This document shows positions 10,507-22,626 of a DNA stretch of 64,000 bases, piece by piece. This DNA is from Charina bottae (taxonomy: Eukaryota > Chordata > Lepidosauria > Squamata > Charinaidae): positions 4,177,001 through 4,241,000 of the forward strand of contig JALMGJ010000006.1 of assembly GCA_023362775.1 (NCBI GenBank), given 5' to 3'. A program made the position numbers and the translations under genes. Positions within the stretch are counted from its first letter, which is position 1. Each line of letters begins with the position of its first letter. The notes below the pieces were generated by a model. The model had not been told where the DNA came from, ran no database searches, and saw nothing but the letters and a program-made list of their open reading frames with translations.

Positions 10507-11727
10507 AAAAGGGGAAAGGTACCACAGGGCCCAAGGATAATGCCCACTGATAAGGGAGCCAGGAGAAGATTGCAATGTGAAATTGAATCTGAATTATTTC
10601 CAGCAGATACCTTCTTTCCCAGGCAGTCTTCAATCAGGTGACTTGGCAGACTACGTAACAACCAGCATCACAAAAACGCCGTTCAGATGAGTGGAGCACT
10701 AAACGCATGCATGATTATTACTCTCAGCTCAGAAGAACCAGTCCCGCTGTGCTTTAGCGATTATAACTTGGCCGGCCACTTTTCCTTCTATTCCTCCCCC
10801 TATTGTCATCTCCCAGGACTTCTGTACTTTGGCAATAAAGATTCAGGAAGAAGAGACCTTTTTTTGGAGGGGGTGTGCATTTGGCTAGATGGTTTGCCCT
10901 TGACATTCCCCCCCCCCGCATTTGCATGTTTAATCAGGTTATTCAAAGTTGCAAAGCAACGTTTCCCACTTGCTTCCCTGCCCTGAAAGGTGGTACTCAG
11001 GAATTCAGAGCTGGGTGGCAGCTATGCCCCAAAGGTACACAACGCGCAAAGGAGAACATGCACACAAGATTGACTCTGCCTGCCCAGTGAGAATGTTACC
11101 AGGAGACCTGTTGAAGGTCCCCCCTCTGCCTTGAATCCAAGGACATGGACTCTTCTCCGACTGTTGCCGTGAGAGCGGCTCTCCCTCCTGTCCTGCAAGG
11201 TCTTTCCCTCTACCCAATACACTAACCTTATACATAGGTCCATTGCCATCAACTGTCTTTTGGGAAAATGCCACATAAAAGAGCTATTATTTTGGTTTTT
11301 GAAAGTACTGATTATGGTGTGTTGGGTGTGGGAGTGTTTTAATGATTCCAATATTGCACACAAGCCACTGGGTAGGACTTCTGTCCTCCACAAGGGAAGT
11401 AGAGATAATTGTAAGTAAAGCTGGCAACCAGCCCATGAAAACTTGCGGCTTGCCAAACTTCTCTGGGAGGTCAGAACAATGCAGCCAATCGCTGCCACAG
11501 GCTTCATCAACACCTGCGCCATCGCTATGAAATACCTCCCTACGCTGCAATGCTGGGGGTGGGATTAAGGGTCTTCCATATTGTCCAGGTGCTGCTTGTC
11601 CTTAAGTTAACTCAGGGCAGACCCCGATTCTTAAAAGGTCGGGCTCGAAGAACCCCCATCATTCTTCACAGCAATCCAACGTATTCCTGCAGGAAAAGAC
11701 CATCTCAGGAAACATACACAGACTCAC

Positions 11728-11852
11728 CAGGCAGAGAGTTTTGATGGGCAAATTTTGCAAGCCAGTAATGGCCTGGATTTTGTTATTTGCCAAGCTCAGA
11801 TACATCAAGTTGTGGCAGTTCCGCAGGCCCCGAATCTCCGTGATGTTGTTAT
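11728..11852 (-). CDS. LRGUK: LRGUK exon 6 (LRRs 5-7)
   Basis: Acceptor gatgtgcag|ATAAC completes codon A|AT (Asn). The exon encodes NNITEIRGLRNCHNLMYLSL then ANNKIQAITGLQNLPIKTLC and a final Leu, and ends in phase 0 at TGCCTG|gtgagt. LSLANNKI and LPIKTLCL are characteristic of LRGUK repeats. Confidence 0.94.
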
Positions 11853-11859
11853 CTGCACA

Positions 11860-13430
11860 TCAGCATGAGAATTAAGAAATGAAACGGCATCCTAGAGGGG
11901 ACAAGGTCGAAGGCACGGCTCGCTGATGAAGCCTCCGTGAAATGCTCCATGAACTGAACGGGACCTGGGGGGAGATGCCGATTTGAGCAACGCAGCGGCA
12001 CCGGCTCCCCCCCGCCCCCCGAGCTTCTTCTTGGACGTTCCTTCCTTAGAAGCGCTCCCCAATCAAACAGGCCTATACAGCTCTGGAAAAGCAGACTGTT
12101 TTTCCAAGAGAAAAGTGTGGCGCCCTCTCTCTGCTCCTACAGACAGACAGTGCTCTGTGGGGCGGGAAGGTGGTGGTGGGAATCTTCTGCTTGCTGCTTC
12201 CCCATTTGTTTCATTAACCGGAAGGGCCCGTTGCTCAAATCTGAAAGGAGGTTTGTTCCTACAGAGAGGATCAGCCACCATTCTGTGTCCGAGGCAGATG
12301 CCCTCGGTTCAATCTCCTTGCCAATTTCAGGTCCCTCCACGGATCCTCCCCGACCTCAGACACCAGCGCCTTGGAGCAGAGTCCTGTAAAGGACTTGTCT
12401 CGGGTGAATTTTTAAAAATATATCTCTTTCTATTCAGGGCTCTATTTCATTGTTTTCACTTTACGGTGGTTTATGTGGTGGGTAGAGGCTTGGGGGAGAA
12501 TTAAAAATGCAAAGGGGAAAAAAAAAAGAGTTGCCAAGCCAAAAGCTAGCCAGGATGGTCCCCGCCAAACACCTTGTGAATCATACGAAGAAGGTGATCT
12601 GGATGCTCCCAGGTGAGCCCGATTGCTAAGCTGCAAAGTGCCCCACGCACAACCCACCAGGTGCGGTCTCCTTTTCCGTGACACGGTCAGCTCTCGGGCT
12701 TGACTTTGTCCTGTCTGAGTGGCGGCAAGAGAAGCTCCAGGTTTGGTTTCCAGGAGCTCCTGGCTGCTGCCACTGAGGAGGGGAGAGGATGCCGAAGCGG
12801 AGAGGAGACCCGGCTTCCTTCAGCAATGAGCACAGTCACTGAAGAGAAGCTCCCTGGCCGAGGGAGAAGCAACAGAGGAGTAGAGTTTTTCCAGCAGGGT
12901 TCGGGGTTGCCCTGTGGAGTCTTGGGGGGGGGGGGTGTTGTGAAACTTTCCAGGGGTGGGTCAGCTTCCACAAGGCATTGCTTCCATTTTTAGAGGAAAA
13001 ACGCTACATCGGTGGGCCGCTCAACACTCACCAGCCCCGCTTTGCCTTCGCCAACGTACTGAGCCACAAGATGTGATGGCCTTTGCTGGCTGTGCAGGCC
13101 CATCTAGACACGGGAGCCAGAATGGCTGTGGCCCGGGTACAAGTCCAGGGACTAGGCTGGCTTGCAAGGACTCTCAGCGTCGAGCAGGCTGGGCTGGGGG
13201 AACAGACCACGCTTGCCCAGCCGAAACGGCATTCTGAAATATTAGCCCACGTTTGCGTGGCAAGGTGGTTGTTCTGGGAACACCTCTGCAATTGTTCCTC
13301 AACAAGGACACGATGTAGTGGCAACACGGAAGACCATTGTATTTCGAGGAGTTTAAGTGACATACTTTGATTTTTCTCCCTTCACACAAAGAAGCTTAGA
13401 GTTTATTTTGAGTTATACTAATGTTTAGCT
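11860..13430. other. LRGUK intron 5, no recognised feature
   Basis: Moderately GC-rich sequence with short frames on both strands but no domain, splice-consistent exon or repeat boundary that I recognise. Confidence 0.4.
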
Positions 13431-13449
13431 GGCTTGTTTTTTATTTCGG

Positions 13450-13985
13450 TTTGAAATGTGGGGGAGAAGAGAAAACCCCAAGATTGTTTATGTTAACACT
13501 AGCTTACTGTATAGCTTCCCAGGCTCTTGGATGATGTCATAAACAGGTGCCCCAGACCCTGGGAACTATCCCGTCAAGGTCAGATCCTGCAACCATGGAA
13601 ACAGGGTCATTAGGGCCAGACTTTGATAAAACCCTTAGGATTGCTTTTTGAGTTTGGGAGCTTCTGCACAGACCTGAGCGCTGGGTGCTGTGGAAATGGA
13701 GCCATCCTGGGGTATCTCCTCTGTCCTTATTAAGGGGCTCCTGACAGCCTATGGAGATAGGGTTTCAACTTGCTTGGTATGTAATGATTTTCCTTTCTCT
13801 ATGCTATGCTTTTTATGCTCCTGCTTAATCTGCCTAAACTGTGTTTCTGGTTAAACTGTGTTTCTGTGTAAATCTGTTTGCTTAAGTTTATAATAAAGCT
13901 TAAAATCTCTTTATCCACTGGTGTGCTTATTGTCTCTGGATCTAAAAGAACCAATTGTCTGAGCACCTGATCACTGCTTGGACAC
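13450..13985 (+). mobile_element. Possible solo LTR of an ERV/gypsy-type element
   Basis: Non-coding ~530-bp block with LTR-like ordering: promoter-like 5' part, ATAATAAAGCTTAAAATC polyadenylation region near 13890, then TTGTCTCTGG and a CA end near 13983 followed at once by TTGGCAGAACA, which could be a primer-binding site. No paired LTR or coding sequence is seen. Confidence 0.35.
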
Positions 13986-14782
13986 TTGGCAGAACACAAG
14001 ACTAATTGGGGCTGAGGACATTGGGTTTAAGAGCACCCGGAGGACCGTCGGTCCCTTGCCTGGGAATCTGCTAGATCTCCAACATAAATCAAGGGGTCGG
14101 GGGACCTCTTGGCTACTCAGAAGGCAGGATTTGCTAGGAGATTCTGAGGAGATGAAAAGGAGGGGTTGCAAATAGGAGAGGTCTCAGCAACAAATGCAGC
14201 CAGGGGGACATCTTTAGGGATTGAATGTTCATCGGGGTTAGGAAGGATGACTATTTAGGTCAGATTAGCAAAAAGTAAGACTTGCTTGAGCCAGCTGAAG
14301 TTGCAGAAAGCTTCAGCTTCAGCAACCCCAGGCTCTCTTTCTAGAATGCGGGGATGTGCCAAATTGCTGAAGCGGGCCGGTGGCCGGTGGCAAGGGGATA
14401 ATCCTTCTTTTCTAAATTTCCCCCTCTGTATTTCTATCCTGGCATAAAAATCACTGCGTGAAGATGTTACACACAATCATTTTCAAGAGGGTGTGCTTAG
14501 TGTGCTGTAAAAATTGACCCGAATGATTTCTGAAAATCGGTTGTTCCAAGAGATCATTCAACATAATTATATGCAACACTTTCATGCTTTGATCTGCATG
14601 GGAAAAAAAAATCTTTACCCTACCATCAGCACAAAATATTTTTTTTAAAAAAAGTGTCTTTCAAATCCATTTTATGGTCAAAACCTAAACAGAGGAAATG
14701 ACTGGATGTGTTGGTTCCTGCAAAAAATTGTGGAATGAATTGAACCGGAGCAACTGGAGTCCTGAGCCGTCCCTGTGGGGAA

Positions 14783-14892
14783 CTTTCTATTCCAGATTCT
14801 TCTTATTGCTTCCCCAAATTCATTCCCACTGATTCTGTATAGACGGTGGGAATGAATTTGGGGAAGCAATAAGAAGAATCTGGAATAGAAAG
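14783..14892. repeat. Perfect 47-bp inverted repeat with 16-bp loop
   Basis: Arms 14783-14829 and 14846-14892 are exact reverse complements, loop TGATTCTGTATAGACG. No MITE termini or target duplication was found. A transcript would fold into a pre-miRNA-sized hairpin. Confidence 0.85.
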
Positions 14893-14899
14893 ATTCAGA

Positions 14900-16390
14900 T
14901 ACAGCGTTCAAAGCCATAGCATCCCTCAGCGGCAGAGAGAATGTTAGTAGCTCAACAACTAAGAAAAACCAGAATTTAATTTGGAAAATTAAGCACTGAC
15001 TTTCCTTAAAAGTGTAAAACTTGCCCAGGATGAAGAAAAGAGAATTAACGTGCGAGAAAAATATTAATTTGGGGAGAGGTATTATACCACAGATCCTTCT
15101 TTAAGAGCAATGACTTGGATTAAACTGAGGAATAATTAAGGAATCGTTGAAAGGAGAATACAATGATAGAAAACTGAAAGCCTGGATGATCACGGCATTA
15201 AAAACAGTGGATTGCTTTTATTGGTAGGCATATGGGATACGGGAATTGTCCATCGTTACGCTTCTGCGTAAGGTTTTGCAAATATGTATGTAAGGTAGCT
15301 TCAATTATCTTGGGAAAATAATAATAGAGTCGGGAAAGCAAGAGGTTAAGCAAATGTTGACTGTATCCAGGTGACGTGGAGATATCTTGGCAGCTTTGTT
15401 TATCCTTTTAGTTTTGAGAGTCTCTGGGGCAAATGACTCAGGGGTCCCTTGGCAAGATGCTCACGACTCACAGGCTTAATATCCCACATCTTGAAGTCAG
15501 AAACATGGCTGGGTTTCAGGTCACTATTTATTGACTTTACTGTGCATGGCCTTTTTGGGGAGCGGGGGGTATGTGCCTGAGAGATCATTCCCCTCCAAGC
15601 ACTCACATATCACTGTCTTTCATGTGTTCGAGCAAAGGAAGATGCTCGTATCAGATCCGGGTACAAAATAAATCTGAAAGCCCCATCTAAGCCAGGAGAA
15701 TTTCTCCCAAGATACAGCTCTGGAGACAGAGCAGTGTTTCCAAGGGACCCGTCAGCGATAGATCCGTCCCAGACTGAAGACAATTCAAAGGAAATATGCG
15801 TCATTCCCTCACGGTCCCCTGGCATATTACATGCACAACCAGCACGCTATTACTGATGCGAAAGGCAAAACATTGCAAAGAATGGATTTTCAGGGAATTA
15901 ATACGGAAAGGGGCCTCTAGCATCTGACGCTCTGTTGCAGTCACACTGTAAACCTTGCTTCTTGTAAAGTTAGATTTAAAAAAAAGCTTTAAAAAGTAAC
16001 TGGGTTGGGTAGGCCTCCAATGGAAATCCACAGGAAATCAAATCCCCAAATTTGATTACGCTGAGAGGGCTTTCACAACATGGCTGCCGCGGGTGAATGA
16101 GCAATTCGCAAAACGACCATCACAGTGGGTTTGATCAGTCACAAAATATCCAATGAATGGAAGACGAATTATCCTGCCATCCTAACGGGAGGACTGTGGA
16201 GCTAAATACATTGCTGCAATTAAGCAGGCTGCCAGAGGCTGGTGCAGGCTTTGCTTTACAGCTTGCAACCTTCCTATTTATTTACTTTTTATTTAAAAAC
16301 TCCTCTTTTAAAAAGGCAGGTGGGAGGGGAGGCTACTGGGATCCAAGAAAGGTTTCCCAACATACAATTCCCACGTTGCCTGCTCTGTTC
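14900..16390. other. LRGUK intron 5, no recognised feature
   Basis: I see no exon, RNA gene or clear transposon boundary here. Some of it reads as unique sequence. Confidence 0.4.
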
Positions 16391-16404
16391 TAAATGCACC
16401 ATTC

Positions 16405-18325
16405 GTGACTTCCGGTGGGAACATGGCGGTCTGAACAGCTGCGCTCCCGGGCTCTGCGGGCAGAACTGACAACGCGGCAGGTTTTTTTGGGTCAGGCAGG
16501 CTTTTCCTGAAGCCCAAGAGCATTTTACCGGGAAAGGAAAACGTCCGGAATCACCCCATTTGTCCTCCAGGATGGCGGCTTGCAGCCAGAAGATCGTGAA
16601 CAGCGTTCGCACTTGACTGGTAAGAGCAGCCGGGAGGCTGGGACGTCACCATTTCCAAGCCATGCTGTAGCCTTAAAAGGACATTAAGACCGGCCACACC
16701 ATTTCTAAATCAACCATTTTATATTTTTTTAAGTATATGTCCCCGAAGAGAGGCTTTTTACAGCAAGGAGAAGCCGATCTCTTGGTGCTTATCGTTATTT
16801 TTGGGATTTTTTTTTTAAAAAAATATTTTTAAGTTTTGGTTTGTTTTCCATCCAATTATTTAGGAAGGTTGAGACTATGTAATCGTCTGTTATTATTTTT
16901 GTACTAAATTTGAAGATTTCTGCATTTTCCTACACGTTGAATCTGCTGTTTTGAACTTTCAGCTTTCTGTTGCTACTTTCCCTGGGGAACTGCCTGTTAT
17001 CATACTTTCACTTGTGCAAACACGTCTCGGAATTTTTCTACTATCTCCCACTTTCGCTGGTTAAGTTCTTAGGGGGCGCCATAATCTACTGCGTGAGACA
17101 TGGAGGATTTCAATCAGACTCTCTCAGATTTTCATCGAGACCTTAACAGATTCTCTTTGATTCCTGTCAAGTTCTTATGCAAGGCATTCAGGATATTGTG
17201 GAGAATGTGTGGTCTGAAGCGTGTCATCTGGTTGGGGATGTCGTGGAAGAAATTGAAGAGCTTAACAACGATAGAAATTTTTCTTTTAATAGCGAGATCG
17301 GGGCTTCTGTTGAAATGCTAGATGAAGATTGGATTGCTGAGTTGAAGAAATTAAAGGGACAGATCGAGTTGCAAGCCATTAGTGAAATTGATTTTCTGAC
17401 GGAATGTTATGGAAAAGAAGGGGTTATCATGTATGGGAGGATTTCTGATGAGTAGTCGGAGTTTTTAAGGGGGGCAGTTGGGCTGTTTGATTTCTTTATA
17501 AAAAAAGATGTGTGTGTATTCTGGGGATATGTAAATGCTCTGGTTTATTTCAAAGAGGGGTAAGGGTTTAAGAATATTTGTTTGGATTGCTTCTAGGGTT
17601 TGTTTGACTTCACTCATCTTTAATGATTTGGATTAAGATTAATAAGGTATAATAATAAATGCTTGGTTTTAGATGATTATTAATAATAATAATCTTAATA
17701 AGATGATTAATGATTAATCTTAATAATGAAGATTATTATAATTGTTGTATTATTAATTATAATGGCAGGCAACATATGCTTTTTAGTTTGATTTTTACTA
17801 TAGTGCCGGCCACATGACCGTGGAAGTGTCTTTGGACAGCGCTGGCTCTTCGGCTAACAAACGGAGATGAGCACCGGCCCCTAGAGTCGGACACGACTGC
17901 ACAAATGTGCGGGGGGAGCCTTTACTTATAGAATAGTAGTAGGAAGGAAATAATTAAATACATTTTATTTTGGGGGGGGGGAAGTTGATTAGGTGATATC
18001 TATCTGTCTGTCTGTCTGTCTGTCTAGCTTCTTCCTTTTAATATAAGGGGATGGAGCAACTGCACTTAGTGATTTTTATAATGTACCAATGGAATGATTT
18101 ATAGAAATAACGTGATTTTCGTTTCATATTAAGGGATTGATTATGGAAAACTTGTATATTCTTGCTGTTAAAAGTCGTAAGTCACCTCTTCTTGTAATTG
18201 TAAAAAAAAAAAATTTCTCTTGTGTTTTCACACTTTTTTATTTTTCTCTTCTTTCTTTTTGTAGTTTTTTGCTTTTTTGTAGTTTTTATCTCTGTCTTAA
18301 ATCTAATAAAATTCTTATTTTAAAA
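16405..18325 (+). mobile_element. L1/HAL1-like non-LTR insertion (1.9 kb) with 13-bp TSD
   Basis: The element starts GTGACTTCCGGTGGGAACATGGCGG (ETS- and YY1-like motifs in a CpG-rich 5' UTR) and ends CTAATAAAATTCTTATTTTAAAAAAA. The 13-mer AAATGCACCATTC occurs just before (16392-16404) and just after (18326-18338), a target-site duplication. Inside, 17100-17455 holds an acidic, coiled-coil-like ORF1 remnant (MEDFNQTLSDFHRDLNRFSL, then frame-shifted VGDVVEEIEELNNDRN) and no reverse-transcriptase ORF follows. That fits a half-L1 (HAL1-like) or internally deleted L1. It lies antisense in LRGUK intron 5, with its 3' end 15 bp from the exon 5 donor. Confidence 0.75.
17803..17930 (+). mobile_element. 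SINE 3' fragment (tRNA-type, GTCGGACACGACTGC tail)
   Basis: CCACATGACCGTGGAAGTGTC...CCCCTAGAGTCGGACACGACTGCACAAATGTGCGGGGGGA is the 3' half of the SINE seen complete at 47610-47946. It is nested in the L1-like element. Confidence 0.8.
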
Positions 18326-18353
18326 AAATGCACCATTCACCAAAAAAGGATAC

Positions 18354-18435
18354 TGTCCAGTATGAGCTTTCTGAGGGACTGGTAGGCGGAAAGGTCCTGC
18401 ATTTCAGGAATATCGTTGTAGGAGAAATTTGCAAC
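18354..18435 (-). CDS. LRGUK: LRGUK exon 5 (LRRs 4-5)
   Basis: Acceptor tctctttccag|GTTGCA and donor GGACA|gtatcc bound VANFSYNDIPEMQDLSAYQS then LRKLILD, ending in phase 1. The MQDLSAYQSL and LILD blocks match the family. The donor (gtatcc) is weak. The exon is tightly flanked by transposons: the target-site duplication of a 1.9-kb L1/HAL1-like element begins 15 bp into the downstream intron, and that of a hAT MITE lies 40 bp upstream of the acceptor. The 40 retained bases are almost all pyrimidine and lack an obvious branch-point adenosine. Confidence 0.92.
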
Positions 18436-18483
18436 CTGGAAAGAGAGCAAGAAGAGGGGAAGAACACGGAAGATGCCCTACGC

Positions 18484-18688
18484 CAGGGGTCCCCAACCTG
18501 TGGGCCACGGCCTGTTAGGAAGTGGGCTGCAGGGCTCCCGCCTGCAAACCCCGCCCCCCAGTGCACGCAATTACACCGCCCCCGGTGCGCGCAATTGGTT
18601 CCTGCCTGCAAACCCTGCCCCCCCCCGGCCCATGGAAAAATGTTTTTCCACGACCGGTCCCTGGTGCCAAAAAGGTTGGGGACCGCTG
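18484..18688. mobile_element. hAT MITE, CAGGGGTCCCCAACC family
   Basis: Inverted termini CAGGGGTCCCCAACC / GGTTGGGGACCGCTG; flanking 8-mers ccctacgc / ccctatgc (one mismatch). Its duplication lies 40 bp upstream of the LRGUK exon 5 acceptor. Confidence 0.88.
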
Positions 18689-19228
18689 CCCTATGCAGTC
18701 TTCCAGCCCAGCTGCCACCATCCTCCATCAATGTGCGGACAAAAGGTGATCTAGGAGTACCATCATCCATCTGCTTAAAAAGAGCAAATGGGTTTTGAAC
18801 AATGGGTCTGTTATCCACACTTCAGAAATGTTCTTAATGTATTTGTGTTCCACTTGAAAGCATCAGTGCTGAGCCCAAATGAAGGCTGGCCTAGTTATCT
18901 CTTATTCCTGGTATTTTCTGAAGGGCTCAGTGCAGTAATAGATCTAGAGAGCAAAAGAGTCCTTCGGAGAGATTTTGAAATCATGATCTTTGAGACCTCT
19001 GGCTTAAGATCATCATTAAGTGAACATCAATTTCATGGATTTTGATGGCCTCCATTGGGTCATCTCCATATGCTTTCTCTGTGTCAGACTCCCTCAACTT
19101 GGAGCCCTATGTGTTGGGCTTCAGCTTCCAGAATCCCACATCCAGAGCCAGCTACATGCTTGGATGTACCAGTTTGGGAAAAGGCTGTTCCCTGTCTGTA
19201 CTGATGCTTGTTATCCTTCACTGTATAG

Positions 19229-19484
19229 CAGAGCTTTCCAAACATTTCATGTTGGTGACACACTTTTTAGACATGCATCATTTCGCGACACACTCTTACA
19301 GCAGGGCACAAGGCAGGCACTAGGACCTGCGCAGAATCCTGGCAGGGCAGGTTTGGAGGCACAAGGCAGGCACTAGGACCCGCGCGGAATCCTGGCAGGG
19401 CTTGGAGGCAGCAGCAGCCGCGACACACCCAGACACTGCAGCCGACACACTAATGTGTTGCGACACACAGTTTGGAAAGCTCTG
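19229..19484. mobile_element. hAT MITE, CAGAGCTTTCCAAA family
   Basis: Termini CAGAGCTTTCCAAA / TTTGGAAAGCTCTG with a perfect 8-bp duplication ctgtatag on both sides. The inside repeats GGCACAAGGCAGGCACTAGGACC twice. In LRGUK intron 4. Confidence 0.92.
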
Positions 19485-19489
19485 CTGTA

Positions 19490-20510
19490 TAGATTCCAAA
19501 CTTATGCAGAGATATGTGATTCACTCCTGGTGTTTCCTATATTCAAGCAGCAACTTAAAACCAATTTGCTCACTCTGGATTATAACAGACCCTTCTTCTG
19601 CTTCTCTTTCCATTCCTCATGAGTCACTCAGTTCACATCCCTCTTTTAACCCCAACCCTGGGTTAACAGAACACAGTTGCTATGTGTGAATAACACATTG
19701 TGCTGCTGAAAGAAATCACATAATAACTGAATATGATGACCGAGCTCACCCAACATGCCAAATCACAAAGTACCCAAACCCAGTGGGTTGTGAGAACCCA
19801 CTGAAAATGTCTGTTCTTGCATGGTAAACTAGGGTCATTAAATTAACATAGCATGCAGATATTTTAGACAAATATTATAATAATTCCCCATTTAGGCCTT
19901 GAATTAAGAAAACTCCTTGCACACCCTCAAAAGTCATTCCAACACAAGCCGAACCATTTAAGAATTAATAGAGGTTGTGCAATTTCTGGTCAAAGATTAA
20001 CACTTGGATTTTCCAAGCTTTGAATGCCTTCGAGTTGAAGCAGACTACCATCTGCGTTTGTTCTTTAGGTTCTGAATCCCCAGAATTTGAGTATTCCATT
20101 TATCTTGAAAATCATCCAAACAGAATCCTAAGTATTACAACAAAGAGGTACAGTTTTTAGGAGGTAAAGATCTCCATGTGGCCTTTGAATTCTGTGAAGG
20201 AGCCGCACTCTGAAAAGTGGACAGGGCCGAGACAAAAAACTCAGGAGTGAGGACAAATATGCAGTTAGAGTTATCTTATGCATATCCCTCATTATGTATT
20301 TTTCCCTTCTGCCACACTGAAAATTTAAATTTGGTAGCAACTTTTAGAGATGGTCTGGAGGTTACACATGGCTTTGTGGGGAGGGTCCTGGACCTCAGGC
20401 ACTGAAACCCTGATCTAGAAGAAATGCTTCTGAATTGATTTATCCGATCTACTCTGGAATTTCATCTAGACTCAAGCTCAACGTCTGGTGATTTCATGGA
20501 AATGTAGTTT
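19490..20510. other. LRGUK intron 4, no recognised feature
   Basis: Unique-looking AT-rich intron sequence without recognisable exons or repeats. Confidence 0.4.
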
Positions 20511-20514
20511 TCTT

Positions 20515-20705
20515 AGCAACAATATGGAGATGATGTGCCACTGCCTTCTTCCAATACTTTTTTTGACTTCCCAGTCAATGTAACTCTGGACTCTCCTGAA
20601 GGCCTCCAATCCAGGTACAAAACTGGTCTGACTCCGCTTAGCTTTTTCAGAATCAGCTGCAGTTGGCCAGGTCCCAAGTGAAGAGGGGTGAAGAAGTCAA
20701 AAGGC
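20515..20705 (-). mobile_element. Old 5S-rRNA-derived SINE (5S-Sauria type)
   Basis: CCTCCAATCCAGGTACAAAACTGGTCTGACTCCGCTTAGCTTTTTC is a decayed reverse complement of 5S rRNA (GCTAAGCAGGGTCGGGCCTGGTTAGTACTTGG). Identified by comparison with the better copy at 47398-47566. Confidence 0.5.
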
Positions 20706-21243
20706 ACGGCGCACAGAGGGGCTTAGAACACACCGTGACCACATTTGCCCAGCATTCTGGGTCTGAATAATACACTGAACATAAATGGGTGGGCTGGGTT
20801 TGCACATGCTAAGCCAAAAAAATAAAGCAAAAGCTGACCAGGGTTAAAACTAACCAATTGTGCAAACATAACCAAAAGGAAGAGAAAAAAGTTAGGAGTA
20901 GGATAATTTGGAAAAACAAGAATGAATGAATGAATGTGCCTACAAATTTCTACAAAGGTTTTAATCCCAGTGCCTCGAAGACCAACGAGGTCCCCGACGT
21001 GAAGAAAAAGCCAATGTTGGGCTTTTGTACAAAAGGAGCTTGTTAACGGGGCATGAGTACACTGAGCACTCAGCTTCACACACTGAAGAGGTGAACACAA
21101 CCGATCTCCATGAGATAGATTGTATATAAAGTCCCATTTTTGCCACTTAGATTGCTTGGACGAGGCGGTTCGACTGGCCAGCTAACTGCAGGGAGGTGAG
21201 CCAGATTCAAATCTCATAGAAAGAGTTGTATTTTGTGTCTTAC

Positions 21244-21344
21244 TTGGAGATTCTTGGGTGGTCTGTAGTCAAAATATGTGGTTAGTGCATTATGGGAAAC
21301 ATCCAGTTCCAACAAGTAGGGCATGTGACTGATGCAAGAGAGAT
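21244..21344 (-). CDS. LRGUK: LRGUK exon 4 (LRR 3)
   Basis: Acceptor cttctttttag|ATCTCT completes the split codon (G|AT, Asp). The exon runs DLSCISHMPYLLELDVSHNA then LTTYFDYRPPKNLQ and ends in phase 0 at CTCCAA|gtaaga. SHMPYLLEL and PPKNL are family-specific, making this one of the firmest exon assignments. Confidence 0.94.
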
Positions 21345-21426
21345 CTAAAAAGAAGAAAAATTGGGTGGGGTGAGGGATATTAAAGAAGATACGTGGAACT
21401 CATGCCAGTCTAATCTTAATTCTAAT

Positions 21427-21864
21427 TCTAATTCTTTATATTTCAAATTTTGTCACCGCCCATCTCGCACGAAGCAACTCTGGGTGGTTTACAATAAAAC
21501 TAAAAATAAATGAATAAATTGAAATGAATGAATGAATGAATGAATGAATGAATGAATGAATAAATAAATAAATAAATACAGATTAAAATATACTAGAAAA
21601 CCATACTTCTTAAATACAAATATAGATATAAATATAAAATCCAAGATGGTGGTATTAAAAGTTCTTAATTTAAATTTGTAAATTCATAAATTCCTGGAGC
21701 CTCTTTAGGGCGCTAACCACCCCCAGGATTGGCTCCCCCCCTTCCCGCCCCAAGCGAGATGGCAGAGCCAGGTCTTTAGCTGTTTCTGGAAGGCCAGGAG
21801 CGAGGGGGCCTGCCTCACCTCTGGGGGAAGAGTGTTCCATAGGGTGGGCGCCACGGCAGAGAAT
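21427..21864 (-). mobile_element. L2/CR1-like LINE 3' end
   Basis: The minus strand encodes VAPTLWNTLPPEVRQAPSLL then AFQKQLKTWLC, the C-terminus of a CR1/L2-class ORF2, followed by a 3' UTR and an (AATG/AATA)n tail region at 21520-21577. The 5' edge is fused to half of a hAT MITE. Confidence 0.85.
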
Positions 21865-21924
21865 GGGGAATTCTGGGAGTTGAAGTCCACACATCTTCCA
21901 GTGGCCAAGGTTGAGAAACACTGC
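21865..21924. mobile_element. hAT MITE, right half only
   Basis: GGGAATTCTGGGAGTTGAAGTCCAC through GGTTGAGAAACACTG; the left half is missing at the junction with the LINE. Confidence 0.8.
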
Positions 21925-22626
21925 TGTAAAGTATTCTGGGGTCTTTGTAAAGGACAATCCCACTTAGATGCTCAAGGCAAAGTTAGTTTGTTTACTTATT
22001 TATTTATATTACAAATTTAGTCACCGCCCATCTCACTCACTTCCATTCTTTTAACCCTCTTACTAGAGTTGGGGAATGACTTCTTTTTCTCTTCCAAAGA
22101 ATTCCTGATTATCATCAACATCCTCATGGAATGGACCAGAAAACCAAAGAGAACAAGTTGCACCTTGATTCAGTACTGATCTTACATAGCATTAACGGGC
22201 CCCTTGTAATCTAACATATGACCTTTTCCCAAGGAGGGCAATCGATTGTACCGCCAATAGGAATTGAGCTGGCTTTGGGACATGCTTGCTGGGAATTCTG
22301 GGAATTGCAGTCCTAACTCAATTAGAAAAAGTCAGGCTGACTCAGAACCAATTCAATAAACAGCTACTTCTAACATATACTCGTCTCCAGCTTCAGAACA
22401 AAGTGCCGTTGGCATTTTACTGTATGTCCAGATCTGAAGAACAGAGGAATCATCTTTCTATTCTAGCTGTTACATTTTTGCCATGACAGCATGTGATATG
22501 AACTGGAAACAACCATTCCATTTTCCTCAAGATTTACAGAGCCACATAAGGGGAGACAAGAAGATTCTTCTTTCTTTCTAAAATGATTTACCACTCAGAG
22601 GGGTTATAGCCATGGGGCTCACGTAC

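Noticed and set aside
12000..12500. 173-residue plus-strand frame in LRGUK intron 5
   Set aside because: No domain or coding pattern; antisense to the gene.
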